Assembly (NCBI RefSeq): GCF_003719295.1
Contig: NZ_RFLW01000001.1
Span: 1,754,955 to 1,818,954 of the forward strand
DNA from: Haliea alexandrii
GTDB lineage: Bacteria; Pseudomonadota; Gammaproteobacteria; Pseudomonadales; Halieaceae
Reading direction: 5' to 3'
DNA: 64,000 nucleotides
Shown piece after piece: positions 9,492 to 19,057 of the stretch. Both the position numbers and the translations under genes were made by a program. Numbering within the stretch: the stretch's first letter is position 1; the number at the start of each line of letters is the position of its first letter. The notes below the pieces were generated by a model. That model was not told the origin of the DNA. It searched no databases and saw only the letters and a program-made list of their open reading frames with translations.

Positions 9492-10370
9492 TCAATTGCT
9501 CAGGCTGTACACGTAAGCCGCGAGGATGTGAATCTTGTCCTCTGTGAGGCTGTCGCCGAAGGCAGGCATCACACCGTTCCGACCCGCGCGCAGGGAGTGT
9601 GCGATCTGCTCGCGAGTGCCACCGTAGAGCCATATGCCGTTGGTCAGGTTGGGCGCGCCGAAGACAGCGTTGCCTTTCGCCTCAGGTCCGTGGCAGGCCG
9701 CACAGTACATCTGGTAGTGCTTTTCACCAGCGGCAGCCAGCTCGGGATCGACGGTGCGGCCGTTCAGCGACACGACGTACTCGGTGGCTTCGGCAATGCC
9801 GTCATCACCCAGGACGCTGGTCCATGCTGGCATGGCGGCGCGGCGGCCCTGCACGAGCGCCGTCTTGATGGCGTCCGGGGACCCGCCCCACAGCCAGTCG
9901 TTGTCGGTCAGGTTGGGGAAGCCATAGCGGCCCTTGCCATCCGCACCATGACACTGGGCACAGTTGTTGCCGAACAGGCGCATGCCCATTTTTACCACGG
10001 CCGGGTCTTCGGCGATCTCTTCGACGGACATGGCCAGATAGCGGCTGCGCATCTCACTGTAGCGCTCGTCTGCCGCGGCGACTTCCTCGCGGTGCTGTTC
10101 CAGCTGGGTCCAGCCAATCAGCCCGGGGTAATTGCCCATGCCGGGGTAGACAATCAGGTAGCCGATAGCCCAGACGATGGTAATGACGAACATGTAGAAC
10201 CACCAGGCGGGGAGCGGGTTGTCGTACTCCTCGATGCCATCGTGGGCGTGCCCCGTGGTCTGTTCCGTAGTGCCCTCGCCGCGCTTGCGGTTGGCAAGCA
10301 GGATCCAGGTAATGCCGACGATGGTGACGGTGGTCAGGATGATGATCCACCAGTGCCAGAAACTAGCCAT
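9492..10370 (-). CDS. ccoP: cbb3 oxidase dihaem subunit CcoP
   Basis: Membrane-anchored dihaem cytochrome c that passes electrons to CcoO and CcoN. 292 residues: two N-terminal helices (FWHWWIIILTTVTIVGITWILL and PLPAWWFYMFVITIVWAIGYL), then two cytochrome c domains with haem sites CAQCH and CAACH and axial-methionine regions near AAMPAWTSVLGDDG and NGVMPAFGDSLTEDK. The start codon overlaps the end of ccoQ, so translation is coupled. Last gene of ccoNOQP. Confidence 0.97.
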   Translation of the reverse strand: MASFWHWWIIILTTVTIVGITWILLANRKRGEGTTEQTTGHAHDGIEEYDNPLPAWWFYMFVITIVWAIGYLIVYPGMGNYPGLIGWTQLEQHREEVAAADERYSEMRSRYLAMSVEEIAEDPAVVKMGMRLFGNNCAQCHGADGKGRYGFPNLTDNDWLWGGSPDAIKTALVQGRRAAMPAWTSVLGDDGIAEATEYVVSLNGRTVDPELAAAGEKHYQMYCAACHGPEAKGNAVFGAPNLTNGIWLYGGTREQIAHSLRAGRNGVMPAFGDSLTEDKIHILAAYVYSLSN

Positions 10371-10542
10371 TCCTTGCTTCCTCCTGCTTGCTACGTTGAC
10401 TCAGTTCCTCATCTGCGAAGGGCAGGTTGGCGGCCTCGTCAAAAGATTTCTTGCGCTTGCTGCTCCAGGCCCAGATACACAGGCCGACAAAAGCGAATAG
10501 CAGCAGGGCAGTGCTAAGACCTCGAAGGTCGTTGATATCCAT
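10363..10542 (-). CDS. ccoQ: cbb3 oxidase small subunit CcoQ
   Basis: Short gene of 59 residues, starting MDINDLRGLSTALLLFAF and ending SKQEEARNG. One membrane helix (LSTALLLFAFVGLCIWAWS), then the CcoQ-type segment KRKKSFDEAANLPFADEE. CcoQ stabilises the assembled oxidase. It lies five bases after ccoO, and its final codons overlap the ccoP start (ATGGCTAG), with AGGAGG just ahead for ccoP. Confidence 0.92.
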   Translation of the reverse strand: MDINDLRGLSTALLLFAFVGLCIWAWSSKRKKSFDEAANLPFADEELSQRSKQEEARNG

Positions 10543-10547
10543 AGTCT

Positions 10548-11156
10548 CTAGCGCCTCGTTTGCAGCAGGGTGCCGAGCTGTTGCACATAGGCAATCAGCG
10601 CGTCGATCTCCAGCTTGCCCGCAACCGCGGCCTCCGCACCGGCGATATCTTCGTCAGTGTAGGGCACACCCACGGTCCGCAGTGCACTCATCTTGTTGCC
10701 GGTGGTTTCACCGCTGAGTTCACGTTCGAACAACCAGGGGTAGGCGGGCATGTTGGACTCCGGAACCACGTCGCGCGGGTTGTAGAAGTGCGCGCGGTGC
10801 CAGTCGTCGCTGTAGCGCTGGCCGACACGGGCCAGGTCCGGGCCGGTGCGCTTGGAACCCCAGAGGAACGGGTGGTCGTACACGAATTCACCGGCGACAG
10901 AATAGTGCCCGTAGCGCTCTGTTTCCGCACGCAGCGGGCGAATCATCTGCGAGTGGCAATTGTTGCAGCCTTCGCGAATGTAAATATCGCGCCCCTCGAG
11001 CTCCAGGGCCGGCAATGGCTTGAGGCCGGCGATGGGTTCATTGGTCTGCTTGATGAACATCAGTGGCACCAGCTCGACCAGGGTGCCGAAGCTGATGGCC
11101 ACGATGATCAGGATCATCATCAGGCCGACGTTCTTCTCTACGACTTCGTGCTTCAT
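10548..11156 (-). CDS. ccoO: cbb3 oxidase monohaem subunit CcoO
   Basis: Membrane-bound monohaem cytochrome c, second core subunit. 202 residues: N-terminal anchor ([23 protein letters not shown]), then the haem site [20 protein letters not shown] and the conserved [17 protein letters not shown]. The ATG overlaps the ccoN stop by four bases, so subunits I and II are coupled. Confidence 0.97.
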   Translation of the reverse strand: MKHEVVEKNVGLMMILIIVAISFGTLVELVPLMFIKQTNEPIAGLKPLPALELEGRDIYIREGCNNCHSQMIRPLRAETERYGHYSVAGEFVYDHPFLWGSKRTGPDLARVGQRYSDDWHRAHFYNPRDVVPESNMPAYPWLFERELSGETTGNKMSALRTVGVPYTDEDIAGAEAAVAGKLEIDALIAYVQQLGTLLQTRR

Positions 11157-12601
11157 GCGTGACTCCCCTGTGCGGCACCAGCGGGCAGGGGCTGTGCGGC
11201 GACATCCTTGCGCGTGGTCATGTAGACGTTGTAGGCCATGATCAGCATACCGCCGAAGAAGATGGCGCCACCCGCGAGGCGAACAAGGTACCCGGGGTAG
11301 CTGGCAGCGACCGACTCGACGAAGGTGTAGGTGAGCGTGCCATCATCGTTGTAGGCGCGCCACATCAGGCCCTGCAGAATGCCATTTACCCACATGGACG
11401 CGATGTAGAGCACCGTACCAATGGTCGACATCCAGAAGTGGGTGTTGATCAACGCCGTGCTGTACATGCGCTCCTTGCCGAACAGGATCGGAATCAGGTG
11501 GTAGATACAGCCGATGGAGATCATGGCAACCCAGCCCAGGGCACCGGAGTGTACGTGACCGATGGTCCAGTCCGTGTAGTGAGAGAGTGCGTTGACTGTC
11601 TTGATCGACATCATCGGACCTTCAAACGTGGACATGCCGTAGAAGGACAGGCTGACCACCATGAAGCGCAGGATGGGGTCGGTGCGCAGTTTGTGCCAGG
11701 CGCCCGACAGGGTCATCATGCCGTTGATCATGCCGCCCCAGGAAGGTGCGAGCAGGATGATGGACATGACCATGCCGAGGCTCTGTGCCCAGTCGGGCAG
11801 GGCGGTGTAGTGCAGGTGGTGCGGGCCTGCCCAGATGTACACGGCAACCAGGGCCCAGAAGTGCACGATGCTGAGGCGGTAGGAGTAGACGGGGCGTTCG
11901 GCCTGCTTGGGCACGAAGTAGTACATCATGCCCAAGAAACCCGCGGTGAGGAAAAACCCGACCGCGTTGTGGCCGTACCACCACTGCACCATGGCGTCCA
12001 CGGTGCCGGAATAGGCCGAGTAGGACTTGGTCAGGCCCACCGGAATGGCTGCACTGTTGATGATGTGAAGCACGGCGACCGTGAGGATGAACCCGCCGAA
12101 GAACCAGTTGGCGACGTAGATGTGGCTCACCTTGCGCTTGACGATAGTGCCGAAGAACACGATGGCATAGCTCACCCAGACCACCGCAATCAGCACGTCG
12201 ATGGGCCACTCGAGCTCGGCGTATTCCTTGGAGGAGGTCATGCCGAGGGGCAGGGTGACGGCCGCCAGCACGATCACCGCCTGCCAGCCCCAGAACGTGA
12301 AGGCCGCCAGCTTGTCTGAAATTAGCCGCACCTGCGTGGTGCGCTGCACCACATAGTACGAGGTCGCAAACAGCGCGCTGCCCCCGAATGCGAAAATTAC
12401 CGCGTTGGTGTGCAGCGGGCGCAGGCGCCCGAAACTGGTCCAGGGCAGGTCGAAGTTGAGGATGGGGAAGGCGAGCTGGGCGGCGATGAGGACGCCAACC
12501 AGCATCCCCACAATACCCCACACGACCGTCATGATGGCAAACTGGCGAACGACCTTGTAGTTGTAGGTCGAGTGCTCCAGTGCAGCGTTGAGTTCACTCA
12601 T
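11153..12601 (-). CDS. ccoN: cbb3 oxidase catalytic subunit I CcoN
   Basis: Haem-copper oxidase subunit that reduces oxygen with high affinity and pumps protons. 482 residues, about twelve helices. Metal-binding His residues are visible in [15 protein letters not shown] (low-spin haem), [14 protein letters not shown] (CuB), [15 protein letters not shown] (CuB His pair) and [14 protein letters not shown]. The order ccoN-ccoO-ccoQ-ccoP is complete and in frame. A Yip1-family gene ends 54 bases upstream with no terminator between, so both probably use the FNR-box promoter ahead of that gene. Confidence 0.98.
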   Translation of the reverse strand: MSELNAALEHSTYNYKVVRQFAIMTVVWGIVGMLVGVLIAAQLAFPILNFDLPWTSFGRLRPLHTNAVIFAFGGSALFATSYYVVQRTTQVRLISDKLAAFTFWGWQAVIVLAAVTLPLGMTSSKEYAELEWPIDVLIAVVWVSYAIVFFGTIVKRKVSHIYVANWFFGGFILTVAVLHIINSAAIPVGLTKSYSAYSGTVDAMVQWWYGHNAVGFFLTAGFLGMMYYFVPKQAERPVYSYRLSIVHFWALVAVYIWAGPHHLHYTALPDWAQSLGMVMSIILLAPSWGGMINGMMTLSGAWHKLRTDPILRFMVVSLSFYGMSTFEGPMMSIKTVNALSHYTDWTIGHVHSGALGWVAMISIGCIYHLIPILFGKERMYSTALINTHFWMSTIGTVLYIASMWVNGILQGLMWRAYNDDGTLTYTFVESVAASYPGYLVRLAGGAIFFGGMLIMAYNVYMTTRKDVAAQPLPAGAAQGSHA

Positions 12602-12655
12602 GTCTTGTTTCCACTGTCAGTAATGTCAGGCAGATCGCCCGCTCGATAAATGCCT

Positions 12656-13258
12656 TTACACATCGGTAAATGCTGGCCCGGCGCCGAGATCCCAGAGGAA
12701 CACCGTGGTGACCAGCAGGGACACCAGAATAACCAGGCCGACGCCGACCACGGCGGTGGAGAACAGGAAGCCCCGCTCCTCCGGAATATTCATCATGATC
12801 GGGATGCCCAGATACAGCAGGTACACCGACCAGCTCACTGCCACCACGCCGATCAGCAGGTCGACCCAGAGCAGCGGATAAAAGCCGGCAACACCGAACA
12901 CGAACATCGGCGTGACCGTCAGGCCGGCGATGGCAATGCCTTTGGCGAAAGACGTCTCGGCCCCGTAGGTGCCTGCCATCCAGTGGATGAAGTAACCCAC
13001 CGCGGTGACGCAGCCGACCATGGCGAAGTAGAACAGGATGCACAGCTGCAGGGCACTGTCGTAGGTCAACCGTATGGCCGGACCGTTGCCCACCGTCCAG
13101 CCGACGTCGGTGGTACCGAAGTACCAGGCTACCGCCGGAATCAGCGCGAGCACCCAAGGGTACAACACCAAAATGTTCAGGCTGCTCGATGGCAGGCTGG
13201 CAACGCTGCGCCACTGGGCGCCGGGTTTGGTCAATAGACCGATCGTGTGCTGGATCAT
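12656..13258 (-). CDS. Yip1 family membrane protein
   Basis: 200-residue membrane protein with about five hydrophobic helices and the Yip1/DUF1282-type end GIPIMMNIPEERGFLFSTAV. Function in bacteria is unknown. It is first after the FNR box and in the same direction as ccoNOQP 54 bases later, which suggests induction with the oxidase under low oxygen. The ATG at 13258 has GGGGAG about eleven bases upstream. Genes of this family occur in many bacteria without a cbb3 link, so a direct role in the oxidase is only a guess. Confidence 0.85.
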   Translation of the reverse strand: MIQHTIGLLTKPGAQWRSVASLPSSSLNILVLYPWVLALIPAVAWYFGTTDVGWTVGNGPAIRLTYDSALQLCILFYFAMVGCVTAVGYFIHWMAGTYGAETSFAKGIAIAGLTVTPMFVFGVAGFYPLLWVDLLIGVVAVSWSVYLLYLGIPIMMNIPEERGFLFSTAVVGVGLVILVSLLVTTVFLWDLGAGPAFTDV

Positions 13259-13331
13259 GTGTTGTTGTTCTCCCCAAAGATTAACTGGTGCCGGGCACAG
13301 ACGAAGTGTACCCGGCCGCTGTTACACGGCC

Positions 13332-13345
13332 ATGATGCAGATCAA
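13332..13345 (-). promoter_or_regulatory. FNR/ANR box upstream of the Yip1-ccoNOQP transcript
   Basis: ATGATGCAGATCAA matches the FNR consensus TTGAT-N4-ATCAA at 9 of 10 fixed positions (first base A instead of T). It lies 73 bases before the Yip1-family start codon, at a distance usual for class-II activation, and between that gene and the fnr-type gene itself. cbb3 oxidases are classic FNR/ANR targets. Confidence 0.75.
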
Positions 13346-13375
13346 GAAGCGGTGGACTGAGGTCACCGGGGTGTG

Positions 13376-14134
13376 TCAGGCCGCGAGATTGGCGGCCTGC
13401 TGAAGAGCTTCCTGATCCAGGATCTCGATTTCTTTGTTGTCCACCCGCAGCATGCCGGTTTTCTGCATCCGGCTGAACACCCGACTGATCGTTTCCACGG
13501 TCAGGCCGAGATAGTTGCCGATATCCACACGGGACATGGGCAGGCGGAACTGGCTCGCGCTCAGGTTGCGCCGCGCGTTGCGATTGGCGATGCTGAGGAG
13601 CAGGGTGGCGACGCGCTCGTCGGCGGAATTCTTGCTAAGCAGCGTGATAAGCAGCTGATCGTCCGTGATTTCCCGGCTCATGAGCTGAAACAGGTGACGC
13701 TGCAGGCTGGGCATGGAGGCGCTCAAACGCTCCAGTGAATCAAATGGTATGGCGCAGATAGCGGAGGTTTCGAGTGCCCGTGCCGAGGAGGCGTGGCTGT
13801 TGTTGCTGATGCCGTCCATGCCGAGGATTTCACCGGGAAAGTAGAAGCCCGTAACCTGTTCACGACCATCGCTGGTGGTGCGGTAGCCTTTTACGGCGCC
13901 GGAGCGCACGGCATAGATGGACTGAAACGGCGTGCCCTCGTGGTAGAGCAGCTCGTTTCGCTGCAGGGGCTTGCTGCGCTGGATGATGTTTTCCAGCTGT
14001 TCGAGGTCTTGGTGGTTGATGGCCAGCGGCAGGCAGATACGGCTCAGGCGGCAGGTTTCGCAGTTGACCTTGTACTCGTGGGTACACGAGCGCAGCGGCG
14101 CGGCTTCACTGACATCTTGCAGGCGCATGGACAT
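13376..14134 (-). CDS. fnr: FNR/ANR-type oxygen-responsive regulator
   Basis: Crp/Fnr-family activator that senses oxygen through a [4Fe-4S] cluster. From the ATG at 14134 (GGGGAG six bases ahead) it has 252 residues. Cysteines at 25, 28, 34 and 127 keep the spacing of E. coli FNR C20, C23, C29 and C122; an extra Cys lies at 17. The cyclic-nucleotide-like fold holds HEGTPFQSIYAVRSGAVKGY, and the C-terminal helix-turn-helix is LPMSRVDIGNYLGLTVETISR, whose E-xx-SR recognition pattern fits TTGAT half-sites. Its cognate box lies directly downstream in front of the cbb3 transcript. Confidence 0.94.
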   Translation of the reverse strand: MSMRLQDVSEAAPLRSCTHEYKVNCETCRLSRICLPLAINHQDLEQLENIIQRSKPLQRNELLYHEGTPFQSIYAVRSGAVKGYRTTSDGREQVTGFYFPGEILGMDGISNNSHASSARALETSAICAIPFDSLERLSASMPSLQRHLFQLMSREITDDQLLITLLSKNSADERVATLLLSIANRNARRNLSASQFRLPMSRVDIGNYLGLTVETISRVFSRMQKTGMLRVDNKEIEILDQEALQQAANLAA

Positions 14135-14220
14135 GCGGAACTCCCCTGATTTGTGACGGGCAGTATAGTGCATTTGCGACGGCTACTGAACCTCTATGAC
14201 GAGGCGCAGTTGAGCGGTTA

Positions 14221-15420
14221 CTAGCCCAGTGATGCCACGCTTTTGAGCACCAGCCGCACCAGCTCCGCCTGCCTCGAGACGCCGGTTTTGGCGAAGATGG
14301 ACTTGAGCTGGGCGCGCGCGGTGTGCTGGGAGATGTTCTGTGCCTCCGATACCTCGGCGAGGCTGAGCCCGCGAGACAGGAGAATGGCGAGGTTGGCCTC
14401 GGCCGGCGTGAGGTCGAACAGTTGCCCCAGTGTGCCCTGGGAGCTCGGTTCGTTGAGGTCCGGGTCGGAAATGAACACGGCGACACAGGGGCTGGACTGG
14501 CCCTCACCCCACTCGGAAACCGGCACCGGGCGCAGTACTAGGCCCAGCTGTGCCCGTTCGCCGCCACGCGGCACCCGCAGGGCGCGGATCACCGAGGCCT
14601 CGCCGCGATGCAGCGCCTTGATGATGGTCTCCAGCGCGGTTTGCAGCTCGCGGTTCTTGTCCCGATTTTCAATGACCAGATGTTGTCCGCGTATGCTGAG
14701 CCCGTTGTCATCCTCCAGCAGCGCCCGCGCGATGGTGTTGGCACTCAGCACGCGCCCCTGTTCATCGAGGATGATAGTGGCCACCGCCAGCTGCTCGACG
14801 GCCCCGGCATACAAGTTGCGCTCTGAAGCGGTGCGCCCGAGCGTGGCGTAAAGCTGGATGGAGAGGCGCAGGTGAGGGGCAATACGGGCCAGAACCGCGC
14901 GCTCATCGGCACTGAACGACGCCTCCTCGTGGCGCCGTGAGAAGCGCAGGCGGGCGAGCATGCCACCGGGCTCAACGGTGTCCAGGCCGAGTATGCGGAA
15001 CAGGCCGGCAGATTTCAGGTAGTGCTCGTAATACTCCGAGGCGACCAGTTCTGCATCGCTGAGAATGTCCTCCAGTGCCACCACCCGGTCTGGGGGCAGG
15101 TTGACGAAGGGGTCCAGCGCAAAGAACTGTTCGCGGTAGGCCGTGACCTCCCAGTCGGCGGGGTCCGACAGGGCTTTTGCCGCCCCCAGATCTGCTGCTG
15201 GCCGCACGCTGTTGAGAATCACGCCGCGGTCATCTTCTGCCGGAGGACGCAACACCAGCGACACAACCTGGCAATCGATCAGTTTGCGCAGCAGGGGCAG
15301 AGCCGATGACCAGGGCGGATTTTCCAGCGGTCCGCGATAGAGCGCGGCCACCAGCGCATCGTAGGCAGCCGGTACCGTGCCGACCGTAGCAACATCGAGC
15401 GGATCACTCCGCGCATTCAT
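14221..15420 (-). CDS. LuxR-family transcriptional regulator with N-terminal sensor region
   Basis: 399 residues. The last 65 form a LuxR/GerE helix-turn-helix (LTPAEANLAILLSRGLSLAE, ending ARAQLKSIFAKTGVSRQAEL). The preceding part looks PAS-like around residues 215-310 (AVATIILDEQGRVLSANTIA), and the first 200 residues are an unassigned sensor-like region. There is no acyl-homoserine-lactone domain and no receiver Asp, so the signal is unknown. Its ATG overlaps the stop of the upstream DUF1631-GGDEF-EAL gene (ATGA), so the two are made together. This suggests a link between a c-di-GMP-related protein and transcription. Confidence 0.85.
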   Translation of the reverse strand: MNARSDPLDVATVGTVPAAYDALVAALYRGPLENPPWSSALPLLRKLIDCQVVSLVLRPPAEDDRGVILNSVRPAADLGAAKALSDPADWEVTAYREQFFALDPFVNLPPDRVVALEDILSDAELVASEYYEHYLKSAGLFRILGLDTVEPGGMLARLRFSRRHEEASFSADERAVLARIAPHLRLSIQLYATLGRTASERNLYAGAVEQLAVATIILDEQGRVLSANTIARALLEDDNGLSIRGQHLVIENRDKNRELQTALETIIKALHRGEASVIRALRVPRGGERAQLGLVLRPVPVSEWGEGQSSPCVAVFISDPDLNEPSSQGTLGQLFDLTPAEANLAILLSRGLSLAEVSEAQNISQHTARAQLKSIFAKTGVSRQAELVRLVLKSVASLG

Positions 15421-18400
15421 TTTTCGATACTCGACAGATCCAGGGTGACCTCCGCGAGCGGTTTGGGGCGGCCGATGCCCCAGCCCTGCAGGTAGTCAAC
15501 GCCAATTTCCTGCAGTTTGCGGATGATGGCCTCGTTCTCCACCGATTCTGCAATCGTTTCCTGGCCCAGGAAGTGGGCGAGGTCATTGATCGAGCGCGCC
15601 ATGGCGTAATCGTTGCTGTCCTGGTCGATGCCGGTGATGAAACTGCCGTCGATCTTGACGTAGTCCACCGGCAGTTCGCGCAGGTAGTTGTGGCTGGCGA
15701 GGCCGGTGCCGAAGTCATCGATGGAGAACTTGCAGCCAATGTTGCGGAAGGCGCGTACGAAATCCGCCGCCTTGACCAGGTTGGAGATGGTGCCGGTTTC
15801 GGTGATTTCGAAGCACAGCCGGTTGGTGCCCACGCCGAATTCGGAGATCTGCTCGAACAGGAAGTCGAGGAATGCGTCATCGGTGACGCTGGCGCCAGAC
15901 AGGTTGATCGCCACACTGGGTACCACTTTCTGTGCATCCATCAGGGCGTTGATCCACATGAAGGCTTCGCGCACGACCCAGCGGTCTACCAACGTCATGA
16001 TGCCGTGACGCTCAGCGGACGTAATGAAGCTCTGGGGGGAGCTCAGTTTGCCAGTCTTGTCACGCATGGCCAGCAGCAGTTCATAGTGACGCGAGGTGGA
16101 GCTTTCGCCGGTCATTGCGGTCTTGACGATAGGCTGCGCTCGCAGCATGAAGCGCTCGCTGGAAAGCTCGTCCTCCAGTGCCTTGCGGGAGCGGCGTTGT
16201 TCACTGCGCAAGGTGCGCACGGTTTCTTCGCTGGCCTCGTACAGATGCACGCGGTTGCGGCCGAGCTGTTTGGCCTGGGTGACCGCTGCCTGCGCGTTGG
16301 CCATGACCGAGTCGACGTCCGGGCTGTAGTCCTGAATGGGCGCAATACCCACCGATACCGTGAAGCTGACCTTTTCGCCGTCGATGTCCACGCTGCCATC
16401 GGCGATATCGCTGCGTACCTGCTCCGCGAGTGTCTGCGCCTTCTCGATATTGCCATCCACCAGCAGTATGGCAAAGGTGTCTTCCTCCAGGCGCGCGGAA
16501 GACGTTTTGCGCCCGTGGAGCTGTGCCAGGAGCCGAGAGAATTCAAGCAGTACCTGGTCGCCGCTGATGCGGTCGTAGATGTCGTTGACCAGGCCGAAGC
16601 GGTCGATGTTGAGCAGCAGTATGGCGTGTTGCGAGTGGTGGGTGTGTGCATGGCGCAGCGCACGCCCGACCTGGTCGATGAAGATGTCGCGGTTGATCAG
16701 GCGGGTAAGAGGGTCGTGGTTGCGGGCGAAGCTCAGCGTGCGCTGTACGTCCTCCAGCGTGTTATACATGCTCTGGTCGACAACCGAAAGACGATCGGCA
16801 GGCGCCGGGGGCTGCGCACCACGGCTGAGCTGGCGCGCCAGCTGCACCTGGTTGAACTCCGCGACTTTCTGGCCGCGGTCGTTGACGAACAGGAAGCGCT
16901 CCCGGTCGTCGCTGATCCAGGCCAACTGGATGCGATGCTTGACCCCGGCCTTGTCGCGGTAGTTCAGCCACATGCCTTTGCCCAGGGTATCAACGCGCTG
17001 CACCCAGCGGCGCAGCCGTCGCGTTTTTGCCAGGCGTTCCTCCCTTGTGGGTTGTGCCTCGCCGTCCGTATCCTCGTCTGCTTCGCTGTCGCGCTGCAGC
17101 ATGTCCACGGTTATGTCGCCGGCAAGCACGCCGCGCAGCTCATCGAACACGGTCTGAATGGAGACGTTGCCGGGCAGGGCACTGCTGATCTGCTGTTCCA
17201 TCAGGTCGATGAAGGGCTCGGCTTCAAGGCTCCTTTCAACGCTCTGGTCTTCACTGACCTCGCCACGCTGCTGCTCGAGCAACCAGGTGGACAGCAGCTG
17301 CAGCGTGCGTCTCTGCTCTTCCCATTCATCGCTCTCCACGCCCTGTTTGATATGGGTCAGTACCATCAGGTCGCGCCAGCCGTGGTCAACCAGGTCCTGT
17401 AAAATGCGTGGGATTTGCCCCGGGGGCAGGCACTCGCGCACCACATTTTCCACCGCGTCGCGTGCGCCGCGCAGTTTTTCCTTGCCTTCCTGAGTCTTGA
17501 CCACCCGCTCGATATTGCGCGCGTGGGCTTGCGACTGCTGCCTGGACAGTCGCTCCACATGCTCCAGTGCTGCAGCGAATACGGCGGAATCACCGTCATA
17601 GTCGCGGACGATAGCCGCGACTATTTCGGCAACGCGGCTCTCCAGCATGCGGTTGGGGAAATTGGCCGAGCTGCCCAGCGCGGCCAGTTTATCGACCAGC
17701 GTGCGTGCCGGGTGGTCTGGCTGCAGGAAAAACTGCGGTTCGGTGAGCGCCAGCCGCGCCAACGGCAATTGCAGGTCGCTCAGTACAGGCTGCAGTTCGC
17801 TGCTGACATCGAGTTGCGAGCGAATGGTCTCGAACAGGCTGTCGATCATCTCGAGCTGATTACGGTTTTCCGCGCTCAGCGCCGCATCATCTTTCAATTC
17901 CGGTGTCTGTCCCAGCAGAAAGTCCGCAACGGCTGTTTCACCGGCTGCGGCCTGGGGTGACTTGCCGATCTGCTGCAACTGGGCGAGGGCGTTGATCAAC
18001 TTCTGGGTATCGAGCACCGCGCCCGCTTGTTGCGGCTGCTGTTCCACGTCACGCTTGAAATTCAGTGCGTTGATAACCGATGAGTACAGCTGCTGTGGGC
18101 GACTCTCCGCACCGCCACCCCCGTTCGCGCTGCTGCCTCCCATCCCCGCGTCCTGCTGGCGCCGGCGTGTACGATCAGGACGCTCATCTGCCTTGCGCAG
18201 CAGTGAGCCGTTGGCCAGGATCTCACCCTCGAGTTCCGGCCGGATTCCCGCCTGCTCAAGAATCTCGTTCAAGTGCCGGTACAGGCTGTCGAGGTTGCGC
18301 ACGAAGTGCCGGGCAAAAAGGTCATAGATGCGCTGGGTGAGCTGTTGCGGTACGCGGTACTCCTCGAGTACCAGTTGCAGCGATCGTGCCAGCTGTGCCA

Positions 18401-18845
18401 CGTGCTCGGGCAGGCGCAGTTTCAGCGGGTCGGTCTGCACCAGCTCTGCTACACGGATTTGCAGGGCTTCCATGCCAATGCGGTGCAGGTCCTCGCCAAC
18501 GTGGGCGAGGCGGTCAACTGCGAGATAGTTCTCGAAGGTGTGCAGGTCCACCAGGTCCATCGTTCCGCTTTCATCCATGACATCCCACCAGTGATGCAGC
18601 TCGGCGGCGGGCGGGGTCAGGTTGTCGTGGAAGTTGCGGTAATGGCCGAGGAAGCTGGCCAGCATGCCGCGCTGGTGGATTTGCAGAATGCCGATGGCAT
18701 CGGTGACCTGGGTGCGCGAGATCTGGCCCTGGCGCGGTGAGGGCGATGAGCGCAGGAGGTTCTCCGTGAGCTCTTCCAGAAAACGCGCAAAGCGGCGCTC
18801 CAGTTCGCGTTCACTGATCTGGCGGTAGGTGTCAAACGCGTTCAA
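15417..18845 (-). CDS. DUF1631-GGDEF-EAL protein, probable c-di-GMP phosphodiesterase
   Basis: About 1142 residues. The N-terminal two-thirds resembles DUF1631 (DLMVLTHIKQGVESDEWEEQ; later a PilZ-like stretch near RIQLAWISDDRERFLFVNDR). A GGDEF domain follows, with the signature changed to EEDTF at residues 787-791, so cyclase activity is unlikely. The EAL domain keeps its catalytic set: ELL for EAL, AINLSGASV, CFEITETG, SIDDFGTGLASHNYL, VKIDGSF, ESVENE and LQGWGIGRP. It should therefore hydrolyse c-di-GMP, with the GGDEF part perhaps binding GTP. I chose TTG at 18845 (AGAGAGG five bases ahead); a GTG at 18902 is open but has no ribosome site. Coupled to the LuxR gene. Confidence 0.88.
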   Translation of the reverse strand: MNAFDTYRQISERELERRFARFLEELTENLLRSSPSPRQGQISRTQVTDAIGILQIHQRGMLASFLGHYRNFHDNLTPPAAELHHWWDVMDESGTMDLVDLHTFENYLAVDRLAHVGEDLHRIGMEALQIRVAELVQTDPLKLRLPEHVAQLARSLQLVLEEYRVPQQLTQRIYDLFARHFVRNLDSLYRHLNEILEQAGIRPELEGEILANGSLLRKADERPDRTRRRQQDAGMGGSSANGGGGAESRPQQLYSSVINALNFKRDVEQQPQQAGAVLDTQKLINALAQLQQIGKSPQAAAGETAVADFLLGQTPELKDDAALSAENRNQLEMIDSLFETIRSQLDVSSELQPVLSDLQLPLARLALTEPQFFLQPDHPARTLVDKLAALGSSANFPNRMLESRVAEIVAAIVRDYDGDSAVFAAALEHVERLSRQQSQAHARNIERVVKTQEGKEKLRGARDAVENVVRECLPPGQIPRILQDLVDHGWRDLMVLTHIKQGVESDEWEEQRRTLQLLSTWLLEQQRGEVSEDQSVERSLEAEPFIDLMEQQISSALPGNVSIQTVFDELRGVLAGDITVDMLQRDSEADEDTDGEAQPTREERLAKTRRLRRWVQRVDTLGKGMWLNYRDKAGVKHRIQLAWISDDRERFLFVNDRGQKVAEFNQVQLARQLSRGAQPPAPADRLSVVDQSMYNTLEDVQRTLSFARNHDPLTRLINRDIFIDQVGRALRHAHTHHSQHAILLLNIDRFGLVNDIYDRISGDQVLLEFSRLLAQLHGRKTSSARLEEDTFAILLVDGNIEKAQTLAEQVRSDIADGSVDIDGEKVSFTVSVGIAPIQDYSPDVDSVMANAQAAVTQAKQLGRNRVHLYEASEETVRTLRSEQRRSRKALEDELSSERFMLRAQPIVKTAMTGESSTSRHYELLLAMRDKTGKLSSPQSFITSAERHGIMTLVDRWVVREAFMWINALMDAQKVVPSVAINLSGASVTDDAFLDFLFEQISEFGVGTNRLCFEITETGTISNLVKAADFVRAFRNIGCKFSIDDFGTGLASHNYLRELPVDYVKIDGSFITGIDQDSNDYAMARSINDLAHFLGQETIAESVENEAIIRKLQEIGVDYLQGWGIGRPKPLAEVTLDLSSIEK

Positions 18846-19057
18846 GCGAACCTCTCTGGCGCGGCCAACGGCCACTGTTGACCATCGTGCCGCGTATAAC
18901 ACTGCAACAGTGTTGCGCGCATTGCGTTCAGGTTGGCAGGTGACATGTCAGCTCTGATTCGGATGGGGAAACTCCCGCAGCACGGCGACCTTCAGGGCGC
19001 AGTATACCTGCACAGCACACAGCGACAAGCGCTGGTGTGGTGTGCTGAGGGCCCTCG

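Noticed and set aside
11159-12319. 386-codon plus-strand open frame
   Set aside because: Antisense to ccoN and strongly biased to His, Gly and Val, as expected of a shadow frame.
16473-16487. Active diguanylate cyclase
   Set aside because: Signature is EEDTF, not GGDEF/GGEEF; both glycines and the third acidic position are changed.
15573-17402. 609-codon plus-strand open frame
   Set aside because: Antisense to the DUF1631-GGDEF-EAL gene, whose motifs are unmistakable; translation shows no domain or signal.
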